The position numbers and the translations under genes are program-made. The notes below the pieces were generated by a model that worked only from the letters and a program-made list of their open reading frames with translations, made no database searches and was not told the DNA's origin. From Akkermansiaceae bacterium (GTDB taxonomy: Bacteria > Verrucomicrobiota > Verrucomicrobiia > Verrucomicrobiales > Akkermansiaceae), in contig JABHEX010000228.1 in NCBI GenBank assembly GCA_018676385.1, forward strand, positions 1 through 14,627: a stretch of 14,627 nucleotides of DNA, in the 5' to 3' direction. This document shows positions 1-6,263 of the stretch, piece by piece (position 1 is the stretch's first letter; every line of letters begins with the position of its first letter).

Positions 1-609
1 ACGCAGGACCTTGCCGCGCAGGTCGTTGCTGTTAGAAGAGGAGCGCTGGGCGTCGCGTTCCTTTTTGTCCTCCTCGATCGGGGTAGCAGGTTTGGAAAAC
101 GGGTTGGTATTATCTCCGGTGGAAAGATAGAGCAGTCCGTCAGGCCCGAAGGCGAGCGAGCCACCCTCGTGGCATGTGGAATCCTTACGATCGGTTGGCA
201 CCTCGAGCAGTTTCTTCTCGGAAGCCAGATCGAGTTTACCGTCCTTGAAGGTGAACCGGGAAAGTCGATGGGCGCTGTTTTCTTTCAGTGAGTAGTAGCA
301 GTAGAGCCAGTTGTTTTTAGCAAAGTCGGGGTCGGCGGTGATGCCGATGAATCCACACTCGCGTGCGTAGTTTTTCCCTGCGACTTCGACGTTGAGTGAG
401 CCGCCCTCGGTGAGTTTGTCCGATCCCGGGGTCCAGACACGCAGGTTTCCGGTACGTTGGCAGATGAGGATGCGTCCGTCGGGCAGCATGACCATTTCCT
501 GGGGGTCGATGAATCCCTCCGCGAGCACTTCTACCCTAAAGTGTGCTGGGTCGGGAGCAGCGTGTAGAAGGTGAGTTGAAACAAAAAGACAGGCAATCAG
601 GGAACGCAT
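1..609 (-). CDS. PQQ-dependent sugar dehydrogenase-like secreted protein (3' end outside window)
   Basis: Translating the complement from the ATG at 609 gives 203 uninterrupted codons running off the left edge, so this is the N-terminal part of a longer gene. Residues 1-17 look like a signal peptide (MRSLIACLFVSTHLLHA), implying export. The mature part resembles the glucose/sorbosone dehydrogenase beta-propeller family: LAEGFIDPQEMVMLPDGRIL near the start, then ECGFIGITADPDF, then CHEGGSLAFGPDGLLYLSTGD. Family members oxidise aldose sugars using PQQ, or are uncharacterised propellers. In PVC bacteria such propellers are often fused to cytochrome or ThuA-type domains, and that part would lie outside. 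An in-frame ATG at 621 is an alternative start; neither start has a clear Shine-Dalgarno. The gene diverges from the sigma factor at 774. Family assignment is good; substrate is unknown. Confidence 0.85.
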   Translation of the reverse strand, partial: MRSLIACLFVSTHLLHAAPDPAHFRVEVLAEGFIDPQEMVMLPDGRILICQRTGNLRVWTPGSDKLTEGGSLNVEVAGKNYARECGFIGITADPDFAKNNWLYCYYSLKENSAHRLSRFTFKDGKLDLASEKKLLEVPTDRKDSTCHEGGSLAFGPDGLLYLSTGDNTNPFSKPATPIEEDKKERDAQRSSSNSNDLRGKVLR

Positions 610-773
610 GCTTGGGAACATACGTCTGGGTGTTCAGGCATCAATGGCAAAATACTGAATGATCGCGAGGCATTCTAGAATTTCATTGAAGCGATGATTA
701 TTATAACGCAAAGAAACATGTCCAAATCTGGCATGAGGCGACATGTTCCTTATGAATGCAAGGAAGATAAGCG
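610..773. promoter_or_regulatory. Divergent intergenic region with paired ACATGT sites
   Basis: This 164-nt gap separates the divergent sugar-dehydrogenase and sigma-factor genes and must hold both promoters. Two copies of the palindromic hexamer ACATGT lie at 716-721 and 741-746, 25 nt apart, just before the sigma-factor start. They could be operator half-sites, but hexamers recur by chance. A TATAAC at 702-707 resembles a -10 box but has no matching -35 at normal spacing. A good Shine-Dalgarno, AAGGAAG, is at 760-766, 7 nt before the ATG at 774. No confident promoter call is possible. Confidence 0.3.
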
Positions 774-1364
774 ATGATCAAAGAAGAACAGTTTCTCCGG
801 CTTTTTGTCCGGTATGAAAGGGAGTTGCGAGGATTCGCAATGACTCTTCTACCGAATGCTGCCGATGCCGAGGACGTGGTGCAGGACGCCTGCGTGGCTA
901 TGTGGCAGAAAATTGGTGATCTGCAGGGTGAGAGTGTTTTTCGGCCATGGGCGTATTCCTTTGTCCGTTTCACGGCACTCAACAAGGCGAGGAAACGGAA
1001 CCGCAGCCCGTTGGTCTTTTCTGAAGAGCTTGTAAACACGCTGGCGAGCGAGAGCGAAGCGGAAGCAGATCTCGCTCAAGCTGAGTTCGATGCCCTACAA
1101 ACGTGTTTGCAAAAATTACCGGAAAACCAAAGGGATGTTGTGCTGCGGTATTATCATTCAGCAAGTGCCGGGATGGCGGAAATCGCCAGTAGCCTGCAAA
1201 AAAATGTCGACGCCCTCTACAAAATCCTCCAGCGCACCCGGGAGTCATTAAGACTCTGCATCGAGCGACAACTTGCCCGCGATGGGTTGAGTATTTCAGA
1301 AAAAACATCAAAAACCAATGAACATGAAGGAAAATCAAGAACACAAGTTAGATCATTTCATTGA
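774..1364 (+). CDS. ECF-type sigma-70 RNA polymerase sigma factor
   Basis: This 196-residue protein has the two-domain layout of extracytoplasmic-function sigma factors. Region 2 spans about residues 5-75, with the core-binding helix around DAEDVVQDACVAMWQKI (31-47) and the -10 recognition helix around PWAYSFVRFTALNKARKRNR (58-77). Region 4 spans about 108-165, with LQKLPENQRDVVLRYY followed by the helix-turn-helix around MAEIASSLQKNVDALYKILQR. It would direct RNA polymerase to a specific promoter set when released from its anti-sigma partner. It resembles the sigma family expanded in Rhodopirellula and Verrucomicrobium. The ATG is supported by AAGGAAG 7 nt upstream. Its end overlaps the FecR-type gene by 47 nt in another frame, suggesting translational coupling and a shared operon. 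Confidence 0.93.
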   Translation: MIKEEQFLRLFVRYERELRGFAMTLLPNAADAEDVVQDACVAMWQKIGDLQGESVFRPWAYSFVRFTALNKARKRNRSPLVFSEELVNTLASESEAEADLAQAEFDALQTCLQKLPENQRDVVLRYYHSASAGMAEIASSLQKNVDALYKILQRTRESLRLCIERQLARDGLSISEKTSKTNEHEGKSRTQVRSFH

Positions 1365-2757
1365 TGCTTTGCGGTCAGATGATCTCGATCATCAGGATGT
1401 GAGTGAAATGGAGGAACTTCTGCAATCAGATTCTGATCTACGCCGCCGTTACCGCGCACGCATGCGTATGGAGTCTAATCTCCTCTCGGTCTGCCAATCC
1501 GAACAGGACGTGATTTCACCCCCAGCCGTTACCAGGGTAGCGAACCATCAGTCAAAGCGCTGGTGGTATCTGGCCGCAGGCGCAGGGATCGCTGCGACCG
1601 TCATGTTTTCAGTGCTGATGTTTTCCAATAGCACCCAATCGACACCATCACTGACTGTGGCCCGGCTCGAGACCCAGAGCCAGGCGACATGGGCGGGGAC
1701 GCTTCCGCTGACCGAAAACGCGGAACTCGGTGCTGGCGAAATCGATCTCAGGACCGGCGTTGCGGAAATCCGTTTTGTTTCCGGAGTTCTGTTGTCGCTT
1801 GAGGCACCCGCGCGCCTCAAATTGATCGACCCGATGCGTTGCCGGCTTCTCACAGGCAGCGTGGTGGTCGATGTTCCGGATGGAGCAGAAGGATTCACCA
1901 TCGATACACCGGAGGGCCACGTAGTAGATCACGGGACTAGTTTTGTATTGAGCGTAAACGATGAAACTTCCGAATTTGGAGTGATCAGTGGGAAAATCTC
2001 CGTGCATCACTCCGGGACCGGAGGAGAAAAGACTCTTGTCACTGGCGAGGGGGCCCGCCTCACATCTGCAGGTATTGTGGCTTTGGAAATGCCGTTTGCA
2101 CAAAAGACAGCCAATCGAGTCGATCAGAATTTTCGTAAACTGAAGACAAAGGGGCGCGAGCTGTCCATCGTCCGGAACGATCAGCGTGAATTGATGCTTT
2201 CTCCGGATCTGCTGATGGTAAAGACCGACAAGCCCTTGAGGAATGAAAGCCGTCTGCCGGTTGACCAAATGCCCAAGGACAGGCGCTCATTGATCGGATT
2301 CAAGCTCGATAAAATCGACACCGGACGTATCCGCTCGGCAAAACTCCGCATGAACCTGGTGCCCAGCGGGCTTGGATTCGCTTCGTTTTTGCCGAATAGC
2401 TGTTCTTTCGAAATCTACGGTATCAAGGACGATGCCAGTCTGGAATCCTGGTGGTCAGGAAGTCTGAATTGGAAGGACGCGCCTGGTTCACTAGCCAAGG
2501 GAAACGGGATCGATCACTCCGAGGTGGAGCTGCTCGCAACCTTCGAAATTCCGAAGGGTCAGCAGGAAGGGCCGATCACGATTGAAACCGATGATTTGAT
2601 CAAATATCTCAAGCGCGACACGACGGGTGAGGTCGGTTTTCTTGTCGTGATGACCACCGTTCCGAAAAGGACGTGGAGCCTGGTCCATGCGTTTGCCTCT
2701 TCCGAACACCACGATGCCGCCGGACCGACGCTTGAGGTCGAATTGGAGGGAGAATGA
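1318..2757 (+). CDS. FecR-domain membrane anti-sigma protein with C-terminal DNRLRE-like domain
   Basis: This is the probable membrane partner of the preceding sigma factor. Residues 1-80 form a charged cytoplasmic part (DALRSDDLDHQDVSEMEELL) that likely holds the sigma factor. One transmembrane helix lies at about 83-102 (YLAAGAGIAATVMFSVLMF). A FecR-type beta domain follows at about 140-250, with the typical DTPEGHVVDHGTSFVLSV and VISGKISV. The C-terminal region (about 290-477) resembles a DNRLRE/CBM96 beta-sandwich: RRSLIGFKLDKID, SAKLRMNL, then GPTLEVELE at the end. The external half could sense or bind polysaccharide and relay this to the sigma factor; that is inference. An ATG at 1324 (MKENQ) is an alternative start. 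The gene overlaps the sigma factor by 47 nt. The ligand is unknown. Confidence 0.88.
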   Translation: MNMKENQEHKLDHFIDALRSDDLDHQDVSEMEELLQSDSDLRRRYRARMRMESNLLSVCQSEQDVISPPAVTRVANHQSKRWWYLAAGAGIAATVMFSVLMFSNSTQSTPSLTVARLETQSQATWAGTLPLTENAELGAGEIDLRTGVAEIRFVSGVLLSLEAPARLKLIDPMRCRLLTGSVVVDVPDGAEGFTIDTPEGHVVDHGTSFVLSVNDETSEFGVISGKISVHHSGTGGEKTLVTGEGARLTSAGIVALEMPFAQKTANRVDQNFRKLKTKGRELSIVRNDQRELMLSPDLLMVKTDKPLRNESRLPVDQMPKDRRSLIGFKLDKIDTGRIRSAKLRMNLVPSGLGFASFLPNSCSFEIYGIKDDASLESWWSGSLNWKDAPGSLAKGNGIDHSEVELLATFEIPKGQQEGPITIETDDLIKYLKRDTTGEVGFLVVMTTVPKRTWSLVHAFASSEHHDAAGPTLEVELEGE

Positions 2758-2920
2758 GCGTCGTAGAAGGTGGTTTTGACTGACTCCCGGGCAAATCGGG
2801 AAAAAGTTCCAGTTTTTTGTCCAATTGTTTATTTGAGCGACATTAAACCGTAGTAAGCGGCTGATTTTCAACTTTTTGCTTACATTCAGAACCTTATAAA
2901 AACCAACCTAAAACGAACAA
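2758..2920 (+). promoter_or_regulatory. Leader region of the PEP-CTERM gene
   Basis: This 163-nt gap separates the FecR-type gene from the PEP-CTERM gene. It becomes AT-rich toward its end and contains TATAAA at 2895-2900, about 20 nt before the ATG at 2921, a plausible -10 box; no well-spaced -35 box is visible. A weak 5-bp hairpin (TCCCG/CGGGA) near 2785-2801 is followed by AAAAAG rather than a T-run, so it is not a convincing terminator. The gene may have its own promoter, possibly read by the upstream ECF sigma factor, but no motif proves it. Confidence 0.25.
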
Positions 2921-3805
2921 ATGAAAACAATAATACCACTCGCCGCACTCGCTGGCGTCGCCCTCACCGCTTCGACATCTTCGGCAGCTGTCCAGGTCTA
3001 TGAAGGGTTTGATTCTTCAGCCAGTGGCACTGGCGACACCTATCAGCATGATGCGTCCCTCAACGGCGCAGGAGACGCCCGGACGGGAATGACCGGAAAC
3101 TGGTCAGGGTCTCTAGCGGCGGGCGTCGTCGATTTCGTGTCCAGGGATGACAACATGACGTATTCCGGCTTCAAAACTGGTGATGCTGGAGTCGCCGAGT
3201 TTTACACGACGCGTACAACCGATCAGAATAAAAGTCTGGGCCGAGGTTTAAGTTACGCGGCACCAGGGACGGATGACTTCTACATCGTCTTTGGATGGGC
3301 GACCGATGACGCGATCGCCCACGGGGTAAGTCTCACAGCACCCGGCCTTCCCAATTTGTCCATGTCCGTCACGTCGGGGGGAGCCGTCAGCGTTAACTTC
3401 GGAGGTGCCTCGGCAGACAACTACAGCGGCGGGGTCGCGCATATGAACGGGGACTGGAACCTACTGGTGATCCGAGCCATTGATGCGCCTGTGGACCATA
3501 GTACGCTCTACTACGACAGCTACGAGCTCTGGTTGAATCCGACCATTTCTGCCGGCAGCGGTGATGTCTCGCAGCTGGGTACGCCTACTGCTACCGGCGA
3601 GGGGAGCTTGCGTGATAACAATGGGACTGTTGTGAGCTTTTCAAACGTAAGCCTTTCCTCAACGCTGCAGTCTCCCGAGACGATCCAATTCGATGAATTC
3701 ATGATCACGAAAGATGTCTCGGACTTCCTTGCCGTCCCCGAGCCCACCACCACCGCCCTTCTCGGCCTCGGTGGACTCGCACTCATCCTCCGTCGTCGTA
3801 AGTAA
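2921..3805 (+). CDS. PEP-CTERM sorting domain secreted protein
   Basis: This 294-residue secreted protein has an N-terminal signal peptide (MKTIIPLAALAGVALTASTSSA, about 1-22). Its C-terminal sorting signal at about 272-294 has VPEP, a hydrophobic helix (TALLGLGGLALIL) and the basic end RRRK. This is the classical PEP-CTERM signal recognised by exosortase, which cleaves near the PEP motif and transfers the protein to the envelope. The body (23-270) is rich in Gly, Ser, Thr and Asp, starts with VYEGFDSSASG, and looks like a beta-rich jelly-roll with LamG-like character. I cannot name its family. It follows a sigma/anti-sigma pair and may be one of its targets. It ends just before a strong terminator. 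No exosortase gene lies in this window. Confidence 0.9.
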   Translation: MKTIIPLAALAGVALTASTSSAAVQVYEGFDSSASGTGDTYQHDASLNGAGDARTGMTGNWSGSLAAGVVDFVSRDDNMTYSGFKTGDAGVAEFYTTRTTDQNKSLGRGLSYAAPGTDDFYIVFGWATDDAIAHGVSLTAPGLPNLSMSVTSGGAVSVNFGGASADNYSGGVAHMNGDWNLLVIRAIDAPVDHSTLYYDSYELWLNPTISAGSGDVSQLGTPTATGEGSLRDNNGTVVSFSNVSLSSTLQSPETIQFDEFMITKDVSDFLAVPEPTTTALLGLGGLALILRRRK

Positions 3806-3831
3806 CCCGACGTTTATTTCATATTAAGGTT

Positions 3832-3865
3832 GGTCCACTCCCCGTCACCGGGGGGTGGGCTTTTT
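3832..3865 (+). terminator. Rho-independent terminator after the PEP-CTERM gene
   Basis: A GC-rich 10-bp stem pairs 3835-3844 (CCACTCCCCG) with 3849-3858 (CGGGGGGTGG), with one G-T wobble and a TCAC loop. It is followed by TTTTT at 3861-3865. It lies 27 nt after the PEP-CTERM stop codon and reads in the same direction. Confidence 0.85.
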
Positions 3866-3924
3866 GCCCTTTGGGCAGTTTGAAGAATTTACACGTTTCA
3901 AAAACTGCCAAGCTGTCTTTCGAC

Positions 3925-3952
3925 TTGACAGACCAGACTAGTCTAGTCTATT
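3925..3952 (+). promoter_or_regulatory. Promoter and operator palindrome of the toxin-antitoxin operon
   Basis: A perfect -35 box TTGACA lies at 3925-3930 and a -10-like TCTATT at 3947-3952, with a 16-nt spacer. The spacer contains the perfect 10-bp palindrome AGACTAGTCT (3935-3944), followed by a further partial copy CTAGTCT, a good candidate for an antitoxin-binding operator. Transcription would start near 3958-3960, only a few bases before the ATG at 3963, so the mRNA would be leaderless or nearly so. No Shine-Dalgarno is visible. Confidence 0.6.
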
Positions 3953-3962
3953 TGTTGCCATC

Positions 3963-4241
3963 ATGACAACGATAGGTCTCTATGAAGCCAAGACAAAGCT
4001 ATCCTCCCTGGTTGCTGAAATCGAGGCCAGCGGCGAGAAAATCCTGCTTACACGGCACGGCAAGGTCGTGGCGGAGCTCTGCCCGGCCACTCCCGTGAAA
4101 ACACCTGTGCGGGGATGCCTGAAATCTGAGTCATTCGTCATGGCAGATGATTTTGACGCCTCCGAGACCGGATTTGAGGATTTTTTCGAAAAACCCGACC
4201 ACACGATGGTGGCGGAAGACAACAGCGGCTATGAAAAATAA
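3963..4241 (+). CDS. Phd/YefM family antitoxin
   Basis: This 92-residue protein matches the Phd/YefM antitoxin fold. The N-terminal DNA-binding and dimerisation part reads YEAKTKLSSLVAEIEASGEKI then LTRHGKVVAEL (residues 7-39). The acidic C-terminal tail (DDFDASETGFEDFFE, about 61-75) is the likely toxin-binding segment. It would neutralise the PIN toxin encoded next and, with it, repress the operon through the palindrome upstream of its start. The toxin ATG at 4231 lies inside this gene, giving an 11-nt overlap typical of coupled toxin-antitoxin pairs. No Shine-Dalgarno precedes the ATG, consistent with a near-leaderless message. The tail after the acidic segment (KPDHTMVAEDNSGYEK) seems somewhat longer than usual. 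Confidence 0.9.
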   Translation: MTTIGLYEAKTKLSSLVAEIEASGEKILLTRHGKVVAELCPATPVKTPVRGCLKSESFVMADDFDASETGFEDFFEKPDHTMVAEDNSGYEK

Positions 4242-4626
4242 GGACCACTTACTGGACACCAATGTCCTGCTGTTCTTTCTGGAGGACAGCCCCCGCCTGC
4301 CAGATCAGCTGGCCCAAATGATCGAGAATCCTGCCACACGCAGTTATATTTCTTTAGCCAGCCTCTGGGAAATTGCCATCAAGGCATCCCTTGGGAAACT
4401 GCAGGTCGATTACGCCAACCGGGATGACCTGCCGGATCTCTTGCAATCGATGGGATTCCACCTCATCAAACCCGACTGGCAATCCATGCGTAAAGCCGCC
4501 TATTTACCATTCCATCACCGTGACCCCTTCGACCGACTACTCGTCGCCGAATGCCAAATCCGTAATTACCCCATCCTTTCCTGTGACGCCCAACTTGATG
4601 CTTACGGCATCAGTCGCGTGTGGTGA
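4231..4626 (+). CDS. PIN-domain (VapC-type) toxin ribonuclease
   Basis: This 131-residue protein is a PIN-domain nuclease of the type paired with Phd antitoxins. It starts MKNKDHLLDTNVLLFFLED, with the first catalytic aspartate at D9 in LLDTNVLLF. The central acidic residue sits in SLWEIAIKASLGKL, and the third acidic cluster is in HHRDPFDRLLVAEC. The end, LSCDAQLDAYGISRVW, is the usual PIN C-terminus. Family members cleave RNA, often tRNA, when freed from the antitoxin. The open frame extends upstream to 4147, but the ATG at 4231 gives the normal PIN start and the expected 11-nt overlap. All expected catalytic acidic residues appear present, so the toxin should be active. The RNA target is unknown. 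Confidence 0.92.
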   Translation: MKNKDHLLDTNVLLFFLEDSPRLPDQLAQMIENPATRSYISLASLWEIAIKASLGKLQVDYANRDDLPDLLQSMGFHLIKPDWQSMRKAAYLPFHHRDPFDRLLVAECQIRNYPILSCDAQLDAYGISRVW

Positions 4627-4649
4627 TGCCGTCATTGCCAGCACGGCAT
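4626..4649. other. Hairpin after the toxin gene, possible weak terminator
   Basis: A 7-bp stem pairs ATGCCGT (4626-4632) with ACGGCAT (4643-4649), with a 10-nt loop, starting at the toxin stop codon. No T-run follows, so it is at best a weak or factor-dependent terminator. It also lies just past the stop of the minus-strand relic at 4661. Confidence 0.35.
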
Positions 4650-4660
4650 AAACAGTAGGC

Positions 4661-4811
4661 TTACTTCGCAACGGGTGTGAGGGTGATCTTACGCAGATGG
4701 ATCGGGTTTCAGTTTTTGGCATCGGGTTTGAGTTTGATGACGTTTGCGCCGCCCTTGAGTGTAGTTTTCACTGAACTGGCGCCTTCTGGATGCTGGGAGA
4801 AATTTCCTGAC
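4661..4811 (-). pseudogene. 3' relic of a minus-strand gene, carbohydrate-binding-like C-terminus with in-frame TGA
   Basis: The complement reads SQHPEGASSVKTTLKGGANV then IKLKPDAKN, an in-frame TGA at 4711-4709, then NPIHLRKITLTPVAK and TAA at 4663-4661. Without the TGA, which is one base from TGG (Trp), this is a smooth ending resembling the last strands of a secreted beta-sandwich or carbohydrate-binding domain (pattern: LKxGaNxIxL...P.hLrkItLtPv). Upstream of about 4811 the frame loses protein-like character and enters the leader of the fasciclin gene, so most of the gene is missing. The likely history is truncation by rearrangement plus a nonsense mutation. The family guess is weak; the coding character of the relic is more convincing than its function. 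Confidence 0.5.
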
Positions 4812-4916
4812 AAAAAAAATGTGATTATTTTGAATCCAATTTGTGAGATTTGGCGAAGACCAGTATGTAACCCATGATGGGTGCAACAAAGTAACTGACC
4901 AACAAACACTACTATT
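4812..4916 (+). promoter_or_regulatory. Leader of the fasciclin gene with short inverted repeat
   Basis: This AT-rich gap lies between the relic and the fasciclin-domain gene and should hold its promoter. A short inverted repeat ACCCAT-G-ATGGGT lies at 4870-4882, 34 nt before the ATG, and could be a small operator or leader hairpin. No convincing -35/-10 pair or Shine-Dalgarno was found. Confidence 0.25.
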
Positions 4917-6116
4917 ATGAAAATACTCGCTACAACTGCCCTTATAGGGTCACTCGCGCTAACATCCTCAGCAACCGCTGGGAACTGCCACACTAACCAT
5001 TGCAATGAGGGAAAAGACATCGTCGACACTGCCGTTGCAGCAGGTTCATTTAAGACGCTCGCAGCTGCCCTTGGTGCTGCGGATCTTGCTGGAGCTCTCA
5101 AAGGTAAGGGCCCATTCACAGTCTTTGCACCTACTGATGCAGCATTCGCTAAATTGCCCAAAGGCACAGTCGAAACTCTCTTGAAACCAGAAAACAAGAG
5201 CAAGCTTCAGTCGATACTCAAATACCACGTCGTGCAGGGCAATATCGGATTATCGCAAGCACTTGCTGCAAGAAATGCAAAAACTCTGCAAGGTGAGCCA
5301 GTGCAGATTGCCTTCAATAATGGTAAAGTAAACATCAACGGAGCGAAATTAGTCTCCGCCGACATCAAAGCATCAAACGGCGTAATCCACGTCATCGACT
5401 CCGTGATTCTTCCCCCAGAGCCTAAGAACAACATTGCAAATGTGGCGAAGAAAGCTGGCAAATTCAACACACTATTGGCGGCTGTCGATGCTGCTGGACT
5501 CAGTAAAGTGCTCACAGGCAATGACAACTTAACTGTCTTTGCACCGACTGATGCAGCCTTTAAAGCGCTCCCAAAAGGAACCGTAGAATCGCTGCTCAAG
5601 CCAGAAAACCGCAATAAGCTCAAGGGGATCCTTACGCTACATGTGGTCTCGGGAAAAGTATCCGCCGGTAGTGCCCTCAATGCAAAATCAGCCAAAGCGC
5701 TTAGCGGCGAAAAACTGAACTTCGCAATTGATAATGGTGTCTTCAATGTCAACGGAGCTAAGATCGTAGTCACTGACATCAAATGTGACAACGGAGTGAT
5801 CCACGTGATTGATTCTGTTCTCTTACCCAAAACAAAAGCGATGACACAGCAAGTAATGACTAATCCATCGCGGATGATTGAAGCAGCTATTGATAAGGGT
5901 GTTCCAGTATTCAACCACGGTAACCACGGAAAGTGTGCAGACATTTACCAGCAAACATTAGTCTCATTGACCAATAGTTCTCATGTGAGCTGTGCGATGC
6001 GTAAAGACCTCGCTATGGTTGTTGCCCGCGCTCAGAAAACTAGTTGCGACACTGCGCGGGCATGGGTGCTCCGTAAGGGTCTCGATCACGCACGTTCGGC
6101 CATGACGAGTAACTAA
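4917..6116 (+). CDS. Secreted protein with two fasciclin (FAS1) domains and a Cys-containing C-terminal domain
   Basis: This 399-residue protein begins with a signal peptide (about 1-21, ending SSATA), so it is exported. Two FAS1 domains follow at about 32-166 and 171-304. Each has the hallmark H1 motif (PFTVFAPTDAAFAKLPKGTV at 66-85; LTVFAPTDAAFKALPKGTV at 205-223), the YH/LH motif (LKYHVVQG; LTLHVVSG), and the ending NGVIHVIDSV. FAS1 domains mediate adhesion to cells, matrix or polysaccharide. Residues about 316-399 form a separate, probably helical domain (MIEAAIDKGVPVFNHGNHG, then KCADIYQQTL) with Cys at 340, 359 and 377; I recognise the style from envelope proteins but cannot name the family. 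Residues 24 and 29 add two more Cys, so disulfides are plausible. It stands alone, ended by a strong terminator. Confidence 0.93.
   Translation: MKILATTALIGSLALTSSATAGNCHTNHCNEGKDIVDTAVAAGSFKTLAAALGAADLAGALKGKGPFTVFAPTDAAFAKLPKGTVETLLKPENKSKLQSILKYHVVQGNIGLSQALAARNAKTLQGEPVQIAFNNGKVNINGAKLVSADIKASNGVIHVIDSVILPPEPKNNIANVAKKAGKFNTLLAAVDAAGLSKVLTGNDNLTVFAPTDAAFKALPKGTVESLLKPENRNKLKGILTLHVVSGKVSAGSALNAKSAKALSGEKLNFAIDNGVFNVNGAKIVVTDIKCDNGVIHVIDSVLLPKTKAMTQQVMTNPSRMIEAAIDKGVPVFNHGNHGKCADIYQQTLVSLTNSSHVSCAMRKDLAMVVARAQKTSCDTARAWVLRKGLDHARSAMTSN
5010..5828 (+). repeat. Tandem duplication encoding the two FAS1 domains
   Basis: The two FAS1 segments (about 5010-5414 and 5427-5828) are recognisably related at both protein and DNA level. 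Shared stretches include the CTTTGCACC-GACTGATGCAGC region and the region encoding LLKPEN. Third-position differences are common, so this is an older internal duplication rather than a recent copy. Confidence 0.75.
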
Positions 6117-6134
6117 TCTTCCACATTTTTTATC

Positions 6135-6166
6135 AAAGAGGGATCCGTTTGGATCCCTCTTTTTTT
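6135..6166 (+). terminator. Rho-independent terminator after the fasciclin gene
   Basis: A perfect stem pairs AGAGGGATCC (6137-6146) with GGATCCCTCT (6151-6160) around a GTTT loop, extendable by two A-T pairs, followed by TTTTTT to 6166. It begins 18 nt after the stop codon. With its A-run on the left it could also act weakly in the other direction. Confidence 0.93.
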
Positions 6167-6224
6167 GTTATGTTGGCTATCACTACAAACAGGCTATTTA
6201 ATATTGAAATATGTGGAATTCACC

Positions 6225-6254
6225 TTGTGATTATATGTGCATGTAAATTAATAT
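6225..6254 (+). promoter_or_regulatory. Possible promoter of the HEAT/pVHL-like gene
   Basis: TTGTGA (6225-6230) and TAATAT (6249-6254) are separated by 18 nt and each match the sigma-70 boxes at four of six positions. A start near 6261 would leave almost no leader before the ATG at 6264. The region is very AT-rich, so chance matches are likely. Confidence 0.3.
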
Positions 6255-6263
6255 CTAATCTAG

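Noticed and set aside
392..574. Small plus-strand open frame near the left edge
   Set aside because: The opposite strand encodes a coherent sugar-dehydrogenase-like protein with a signal peptide through this stretch.
1648..2268. Minus-strand open frame of 206 codons inside the FecR-type gene
   Set aside because: It is antisense to a gene with clear transmembrane and FecR features and has no start context or domain of its own.
2785..2801. TCCCG/CGGGA hairpin after the FecR-type gene considered as a terminator
   Set aside because: The stem is only 5 bp with a 7-nt loop and is followed by AAAAAG rather than a T-run.
4147..4230. Upstream extension of the toxin frame
   Set aside because: It lies within the antitoxin gene and adds 28 residues that no PIN toxin has; the ATG at 4231 gives the standard N-terminus and overlap.
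4709..5203. Minus-strand open frame of 164 codons overlapping the start of the fasciclin gene
   Set aside because: Only its last part (about 4709-4811) looks protein-like and is reported as the relic; the rest is antisense to a clear FAS1 coding region.
5207..5944. Minus-strand open frame of 245 codons inside the fasciclin gene
   Set aside because: It is the mirror of a well-supported FAS1 gene and shows no recognisable family features.
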